A DNA stretch of 64,000 nt, taken from assembly GCF_000012985.1 (NCBI RefSeq), contig NC_007645.1, positions 1,654,501-1,718,500 on the forward strand, written 5' to 3'. The position numbers and the translations under genes are program-made. Below are positions 53,301-62,300 of the stretch, in pieces (positions within the stretch are counted from its first letter, which is position 1; the number at the start of each line of letters is the position of its first letter). The stretch is from Hahella chejuensis KCTC 2396 (GTDB lineage: Bacteria > Pseudomonadota > Gammaproteobacteria > Pseudomonadales > Oleiphilaceae). The notes below the pieces were generated by a model. The model ran no database searches and had not been told where the DNA came from. It saw nothing but the letters and a program-made list of their open reading frames with translations.

Positions 53301-56300
53301 CTGGAATACGATCACAACGGTCAGGTGACGCGCACGCTGAGTTACGTCGCGGCCTATGACCTGAGCCAGCCGCTGACGGCGGCGGCGCTGGAAACTTATG
53401 TGCAAGGCCACGCTTCAGCCGGGGACCGGGTGGAGCAGGTCTTCTACGACGCCCGCGGCCTGGAAATCTACCGGATAGACGCTGGCGGACGCCTCACCGC
53501 ACAGGAATATGACCACGCCGGTCGTCTGACCCACCGCGTGCGCTACGCCGCCAGCCTGAATCTCGGAACCGCCGCGACCCTGACGCAAGTGACGCAGGCG
53601 GCGGACGCCCATCGCAGCGTGGCGGCGAACCAGCACAGCCGTCTGGTTTACGACGCCCTGGGACGTCTGCGCTACAGCCTGGACGGCGAGAATTACGTCT
53701 CGGAAACCCTGTACAACGGACAGGGGCAGGTGACGGAAGAACGCCGTTACGCCGCCCCCTGGACCCAGGCGGCGACCCTGAGCGCCCTGACGGGGCTGCA
53801 CCCGGACGCCGAGACCCGCATCACCCGCTACGCCTATGACGACGCCGGCCGCAAGATCAGCCAGTCGCAGCGGCTGATGACCGGCGGCGCGGAGACCTGG
53901 ATTACTGAAAGCTACGCCTACGACGCCCACGGCAACCGCACGGCGGTGACCGACGCGCGGGGCAACGTCACCAGCTTCGCCTACGATGCGGACAACCGCC
54001 TGATCGCCAAGCTGACGCCGAAAGACGCTATCGACGATGCGGACATCAGCGCCAGCGCGCGCAAAGGCGCGGTGACGCGCTACCAGTACGACGGCTTCGA
54101 CAACCTGATCCAGGAAAGCCAGTACGTCACCGAAGTATCGATCCATGAACGCACGGCGGCGGATTACGCCACGGCGAACGTCCCGGCCAATAACGATCCG
54201 GTCAGCGGAGACCGGCATACCCGCTACGAATACGACGCGCTCAACCGTCAGGAGCGCATCCGCACGCCGGAGCTGAATGGCGTCTCCACACTGACGCGCA
54301 AGGAATACGACCGCTACGGCAACGTCACGGCCTTGATCGAAGCGGAAGGCTCCGCTCTGGAGCGCACCACGCGTTACGAATTCGACGACCTGAACCGGGT
54401 GGTGAAAGAAACCAAAGCGTTCGGCACGGCGAACGCCAGCAGCACGGGCTATGTTTACGACGCCTTCGGCCAGGTGGAGCGGGTGATCGATCCGCGCGCC
54501 TACGAGATTCTCGACAGTCAAAGCGACTGGGCCAAAGGGGAGCGGGCGCGGTTGCGCCTGCTGGCGGAAAACTATCAGGCCAACCCTGCGGGACTGTGGC
54601 AGTCTCAGCAGGCGCAGTGGCTAAAGGACAATGCGTTATTGCTGAGCTTCCTGAGCCGGGAGCACCTGCCGGAGGGCGAGCACCGGGCGTTGCTGCTGCA
54701 GATTTACAGCAAATCGCAGACGTTCGACGCGCGGGGCCTGAAAACCTCGGAAACCAACGGCGAAGGCTATACGACGCACACGCAATACGACGCGTTCGGC
54801 AACATCACCTCGGTGACCGACCCGAACGGCGCCACCGGCTACTTCTTCTATGACGCCCTCAACCGCCAGACGCTGCAGGTCAGCGCCGGCGGCGCGGCGA
54901 AGGACTTCACCTACAACGCGGCGGGACAGGTGATCGCCCAGCGCAGCTGGGCCAACCGGATCAACGCGGCGTCCCTGGCGGGCAAAACCGAGGCGCAGGC
55001 GCGGGCGATGCTGACGGTGGACGCGGCGCATGACCAGTTCACCCGCAGCGACTTCGACAGCCTGGGCCGACTGAAGACGCAGACGGCGCAAGCGACGTCT
55101 GCGCAACAGGTCAGTGAAAGCTACAGCTATGACGCGCAGGGCAACCGGATCAGCTGGACCGACCGTGGCGGCCATGTTTACGCCTACCGTTACGACGCGC
55201 AGGGACGCCTGCTGGAGACCATCAAACCCAGCGTGCGGGTGACCTTCAACGCCGATGCGAGCCTGACGGGAGAGCGGCGTCTGAGCGACCGCAACAGTTA
55301 CGACGCACTGGGCAACCGCATTCGCGTGGTGGAAGGCGGCTATCGCGATGCGGACGGCTCCTACAAAACCATCAGCGGGCAGACGCGCGCGACGGAATAC
55401 GTTTACGACAAACTGAACCGGGAAGTTCAGGTGTGGTCGGACCTCATCGACATCGGCTTCGCCAACGACGCGGGCGAGATCCGACGCTATAACCGGGTGC
55501 GGCAGGTGACCCAGCGCGAATACGACGCCTTGGGCAACCAACTGAAAGAGACCGTGCAGGCGTTTCAGGTGGACGGCGCCAACCGGCCCACCACGGCGGT
55601 GGGCGCGCAGCGCAAGCAACTGTTCGAATACGATAACCTGAGTCGGGTGAAGGCGGCGGTGGACGCGGCCGGCGGCGTGACCGCCTACGACTACGACCCC
55701 AGCGGCAACCGCATCCTGGAGCGACGTTACGGCGAGGCCTTGAGCAATCCCGGCAATGCCGCGCTGGCGGCGTTGCTGGGCAAAGATACGGACGATTACC
55801 GGGAACTGCGTTACACATTCGACCTGAACAACCGCCAGGTGGAGACACGCACCCGGGGCGAGACCCACTTTGATCTGGCGCTGAGCAATCAGCAACTGGC
55901 GGCGCTGACCCAGGGCGAAAGCGCAGTGAGCAAGGGCTTCTACAGCTCCGCGTACAGCCAGGAGGAGGTGGTGACGCAAACGCTCTACAACCGCAACGGC
56001 GACGTGATCGCGGAGCGGGACGGTCGCGGCGGCGTGACGCGTCACTTCTATACGGCGCAGGGCGACCTGCAGGCGACGCTGGCGGCGGGCGTCACGGATT
56101 ACCAGCGCGAAGGGGGAGCGGTGACGGTGACGCGCCGTCACGCCCTGACGCAATGGACGACGGACGCATTAGGCCAGATCCGGGAGCAGGTCCAGTACGC
56201 CTATGAGGCGAAAAAACCCGCAGAAACGGCGACCCTGGCGGAGCTGCTGGCGAACGTGGCGGCGCAGCGGGCGGCGGCGGAGAGCGACGCGGCGAAGCTG

Positions 56301-59300
56301 GCCGGGCGCGACCTGACGGACCTGAGCGACGCGGAAGTGGCGCAGAAACTGGTGCGGGGCGACCGCAGACAGACATACGACTATGACCGCCTGGGACGCC
56401 GCATCACGGAAACCGTGCACGGGGTGGAGGACTACCAGTTCGTGAACGGGGCGCCAAAGAAGACCACGGCGAGCAGTCGCAGCACCCGCTACGACTACGA
56501 CAACCTGAACCGCCTGCAACGCACGATTGCGCCGGGAGAAGGCGCGGAGACGCTGCGCACGCTGGAGACGACCTACGACGCCCTGGGCCGCAAGACGACG
56601 GAGAAAGGACAGAGCTTTACGGACTACAAAGGCCGCATGGCGCGCGCGACCGTGACCTATGGTTATGACGCGTTAGGACGTCAGGTGACGCAGACGCGAG
56701 TGGCGCTGGAGGCGGGCGCCAACCAGACCAGCCGCACGCTGGTGAACGCGCTGGGCTTTGCGGTGGCGGACATTGACGCCAGCGGCGCGCGGACGGATTA
56801 CGCGACGGACGCGTTCGGCGCGGTGGCGGAGAAAAGCTGGAGCCAGCGGCAGGCGGAAGGTGGTAGCCAGAGCTATTGGAACCGTTACTGGTATGACGGC
56901 GCCGGCCGTGAAATCAAGCGCGTGGACACCACCGGCCTGAGCCACGAGACGCGTTATAACGGCTACGGCGACATCACGGCGAAAGGGATGAACGGGCAAT
57001 ACCAGGAGCAGTTCAAGTACGACCGCCTGGGCCGTCTGTTCAGCACCAACAAGGAAACCGGCGCGCCGCAGCTTTACCTGTACGACAAGAACGGCAACGC
57101 CTCGGCGGAATTCATTCTGGTGGACGACCTGAAGGACGCGTCAGGCAATCCGATCGACCTGGCGACGCTGACGTCGCCGGAGCAGGTGAAGGCGCTGGGC
57201 GTACTGCAGACGCAGATGAAAGTCAGCGTGTATGACGAACGCAACCGCCATACGGACACCTTTGAGGCGCCTCATGATTATAGCCAGTTGAGCGCTTCTT
57301 TGACGGAAGAGGAGGTTGATAAGAATTGGAGTTCAACCGTCGACTTTGAGGAGTACAGGCAACGACTGCTGGGAACGCAGGCGCCTCAGCCTGGGCTTAC
57401 AGCTTGGGAGGATGTCAAAGAGGAAACGACGGTAGAGTATAACGAAAAGAATGTTGGGTATTATTCCAGTGCTCCAGGCACAAGTTCTTCTACCTCTCCT
57501 ATTGGATTCGATGGCTTTGATTTAACTCAGGTCGAATCTGCGCTGGCGTTGCAGTATGAGTTAACAAAAGTAGGTAAAGGCTTAAGTGACGTTGCATTAA
57601 GTAACGCCACCAATAGCTACGACTCCGCCTGGCAAGCGGAGAGAGTGGAAAAAGATCCAGCAAACGAAAATAGGTATATCAAAACAACTGTCCGAATCTG
57701 GCGAGCTGCTGAGCCAGTAGGGACCGCCCATAATTACTATATCTATCGTGACGTGCAGACGCAGGAGTTTACCTTCAAACCTGATCTTGAGTTGGACGCG
57801 GAGGCGCTTTCAAGCCTCAAAATCGAGGAGAAGGAAAACAGCTATCACGTATTGATCAGTTATGAGCGTGGCGGAACTGTGACAGTGACTGCCCCTATGA
57901 AAACCACTCATGACACTAAGAGAGTCAGGCTTGAAAGAAGTGTTGTTGATGAGTATGTGAAGGTAGGCGGAAAAAAAGGAGAGGTCAAGGCTATTGGCAG
58001 GGATGTGGTGGAAATAGAAGGAGCAATAGATGTAACGCATGCTATAGGAACATATGGTCAAGCTACTGCGGCAATATGGAAAAATTTATATAAAGTAAAA
58101 ATTCCACAGCAACTTAGAGAATTAGGGCTTCCATTAAAAGTCGATTTTTATTATGGATCTAAGCTGGTTAACACAGGGGTGTCGACCAATATTTCTGACT
58201 ATGTTGAGTTTCAACATAATGGGAGTGTCGGGAAAGGGGGGATTCATGATCAGACTGTCTCCTTTAAGATTTATGTTCCATCGCTCGGTGGTTTAAAGTT
58301 ATTTGAAGGTAGTTATAGTTTTTCGTTAAATCAAGGACGACGAACGACGAGGGTATCTAAACCTACTGAATTTGGTATGTTGATTATCGGTGAGCCAAAT
58401 ACTCTGGATTCAATTGTGGGCTCGCTTTCTGCTCCAAAAGATCATGGGCTTCCAAGTAAAACAACAGTCACAATCAACGGGAAAGAAGATGTTGTATATG
58501 CGGATGAAAAATACGGTTGGCCAACTACCGCAAGATGGAGTAACTCATATACAGTTGAAATTCCTCCTGAGCTGAAACGGCTTGGGGTTCCGCTAAAAAT
58601 AAAGTTTTCCAGTTCTGAGAAGGTTGATGAAAAGATAGTTAATCCGGGGCAGCAAAGTATTGTTTTTACCCATGTAGGGCGGGTCGAAAGGTTTGGTCGT
58701 AATGACTTTCCTGGTCAGACAGTAGGTTTTAGTATTTATGTTCCAAGCATAAGTAATATTAAAGTTTTTGATGGCGTATATAACTATTCTCTTCAGGAAG
58801 GGAGAAAAACTGGTTCAGCTACAAGTACTAGTTTTGTTGAATCCGCAGAGTTAGGCGGGCGGGCTATAAAATATAAAGATAGATTTTACTTTACGCTTTC
58901 TGAAGGGGCATATCAGTTAGATTATGAAACACGTAACGCACAAGGGGGAGTTCAAAATAGAGCTTCAGCCAGCGTTTATGTAGGAATGGGATCTGGTAAT
59001 GTAGATGGCTATAAGTATGAGTTTATTCATAATTACGTAGTATCTAAGAAAACACACACAGAGTCAGCCCAGACAACATCGTCAGAAAATATAGGCGGCT
59101 CCTGGAAGCTAGAGAGTCCTGAGCAAAGAAATGTAATTCAAAATTACCGCGTTAGTTGGTTGTTAGGTGAGCAGTCAAGTTATCAGATTCACCGCAGTCA
59201 GAGATACAACGCGTTTGGCGAGATTGTAAAAGAGGTGGATGGTAACGGTAACGCCACTCACATGGCCTATGACGCTCAAGGCAGACTTACTTATAAAGTT

Positions 59301-62300
59301 GATCCGAAAGTGGCTGTATATCAGGATCATGGGCCTGAGTCCGCAAGCGATTCTAATAGTTCATTGAAGTCGCTAAACGCCCATCCTGTAACTAAATACT
59401 ATTACGACGGTCAGAATAACCTCGTCGCAAGTCAAGATGCGAACAGCTATTTGCATCAACAGAAATCGGGGTATTCCAATGAATGGAAAGGCGATACAGC
59501 ATTTTATCGTGGTCAGGAGTACGCTGCAGGACAAGTCGCGTCTGAAGTAGATGCGATGGGAGCGAAGAAGACTTATAAGTACGATCAGTTAGGCAATAAG
59601 CGTTTAATGATCGATGAGTTGGGTCGCTATCATTCTTTCATTTATGACAAAGCGAACCGTTTGCAGGAAGTTCGTCAATTTAGCTCTCTCAGCAACTATC
59701 TCCAGGGCTCGTCATATTCCAGTGAGCGTTATAGTTATGACGAAGCTGGCAATAGGATCACTCATACTAATGCGGCGAACTTTCAACAGAAGTATTTTTA
59801 TGATGGTGAAGGGCGTATCACTAAGCATATCAGCTTCGACGATGGCGATATCTCCAATAACAGCGCCAAATGGGAAAGAAGAGAAACCTATTATAAATAT
59901 TCCTATGACGCTGAAATCGGCGGCATTGGCGGTTTCAGAAAAACGACGGAAAATGGTCTTAATACAGAAACCAACGCTAACTATAGAACGAATCACCTTT
60001 TAACCGATGACGTCGATTATTTTGGAAAAATTCGCTACCACAAGGACCTGGGGGGGCATGAATTCTATTATGAGTATAACCAAGCTGGCTGGTTAACAAA
60101 GCAAACCAGCAATACAGCATTTAACTACTCTGATAGCATCATTCCTGCAGACACAGGAATTGCCGATAGGGTGAGGCAGCGTAAGTCACAAAAGATTGAG
60201 TATAAGTACTATGCGAATGGAAGTTTGCATCAAGTACTTGATGAGGGAGCTAAAAGCTTTACTGAATTTCGGTATGACGCCAATGGAAATGTTGTTGGCG
60301 AAACCTATCGTAGTAAGCCATTTTCTGACTTGGCGGGTGGGCTCGAGAACGACACGCTTCCTTATCAAAATGTGACGGCTAAATATGATGCGCTAAATCG
60401 TGTCTATGAAATTGATGATTATGACTACAAGCTCAATTACTTTTATGACGCGGTGGGCAATCGTCGTAGGGTGAAAGCTGAGTATGACAATGCGGCTATT
60501 TCAAGCGATAAATATGGAGAAAATAAGCTAACGCAGGATTTCTATTATCTCTACGATAAAGAGAATCGCTTCCTGGTAACCATGGGTGCGCTAAATCAAG
60601 CTGCTAATGGAGTGCGGAGGATTGGCGCAGGGAATACGGGATATTCTATCAAGTATGACGCTATGGGGCGTCGCCTCAGTAGCGATAGCGCGCAACTATC
60701 CGAAAATAGCGGTTCTCCACAAGAGGTTCGGCAGAAATACGGCTATGACGAAAGAGGCAACCTGGAAACCATCTGGTTATATGACGAAAAATTTAAAGAT
60801 GCTACTGGCGCAAACTTTGATGCTGGGTATGTTTTAATCTCACGGAGAGAGAACATTGATCCGTTAGGAAGAACGAAAAAGAAAACCGAGTATAAGTACG
60901 AAAAATATAATGGAAACGTTCAGACGTTCAAGGTCAGTGAAGAATCCTATGATTATAATGCTGATAACCGTCTATTAGAAAGTAAGATTACTGTCGCTGA
61001 TAGCCGCGCTGTCGATAGAAGTATTAAATATCACTATCTAAATGACGGTCAGACTCTGCGTCAAACGGAGTTTAAAGGAAGTGGCGATGATGCGAATAGT
61101 GTTACTGACTATTTCTATGATTCTCAAGACCGCTGGGATACTTATAAGGAAAGTAAAGTTACCATCACGGCTACAAAGAGTGGCGTAGATAACTGGAAAC
61201 CAGGAACTTCGTATTACGCATACGACGCCAACGGCCATAATCTGTTTGTATACGACCATGCAGCGGACCGTAGCCTGAGTTACGTCAATAATCATAATGG
61301 GCAAATACTTTTCCGGGATGAAGTGGACTGGGAGGAAAAAGGAGGTAAGGCGCCGGTCCGACGCAAATTCTTCTATCTGAACGGTATTGTTCGAGGCGAT
61401 ATGGGGAGTGATGATGTTCCATCTCGCACTGACTATGTTCAGCATTTGGCTAACATGCCGGATACAGAACACGTTGTTGGCCAGGAGCAGGTGACGATCC
61501 CGGTTGGAAAAGAGGGACACTTTACCTTCAATCGGGATGTTAAGCGTAAGGTAGGGTACTCAAATCTGAAGCGAATAGTTCCTGTTACCTCTGCGGACTT
61601 CGATCAAAACTTTCAGCCTATAAACTCGAACTATCCGGGTAAGGCGCCGACATATTATCGCGTAAACAGTGGCGACACTTTGGCGACGATTGCTTCAAGA
61701 CTCTGGGGCGACGCCAGTCTTTGGTATCTGATTGCTGATGCGAACGGGTTGTCAGGAGATCAGGATCTAAAAGCAGACTTGAATCTGGTCGTCCCGAACG
61801 TGGTAACGAACATCCACAATAATGCGTCAACGTTCAGGCCTTACGATCCTGGTCTGGCGTTGGGCGATACGACGCCGACACTGCCTGAACCGCCTCCTCC
61901 GCCCAAGAAGGGCAAATGTGCCGGCGCCGCGATATTTGTGATGATTATCGCAATCGCCGTAACCGCTATAGTGGCTCCGGCAATGGCGGGCGTTGTTGGT
62001 GATGCGCTGTTCTCTGCAGGCATGACTACCGTTACCAGCATAGGCGCAGGTGGCGCCACTATAACCACGCTAACAGCGGGAGCAAGCGCCTTTGCAACAG
62101 CGGCGGGGGCATTTGTCGGCGGCCTTGCCGGCAGCGCTGTTTCTCAACTTGCGGCAAAAGAGCTGGACCTTCAGGACCACTTTTCACTTCGGTCTGCGCT
62201 ACGCGGAGGGCTTACTGCCGCCGCCACGGCTGGGGTCAGCCAGTACATGGGGTGGGGGAAAGATATATCTTGGTCGGCAACCGCCGGCAAAGCTTTGACG

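Noticed and set aside
47508-56519. Very long minus-strand ORFs (hundreds of codons, up to about 950) opposite the RHS gene
   Set aside because: They mirror the strongly biased, repetitive codons of the RHS repeats, have low-complexity Arg/His/Val-rich translations and no motifs. The plus-strand frame is continuous and clearly RHS.
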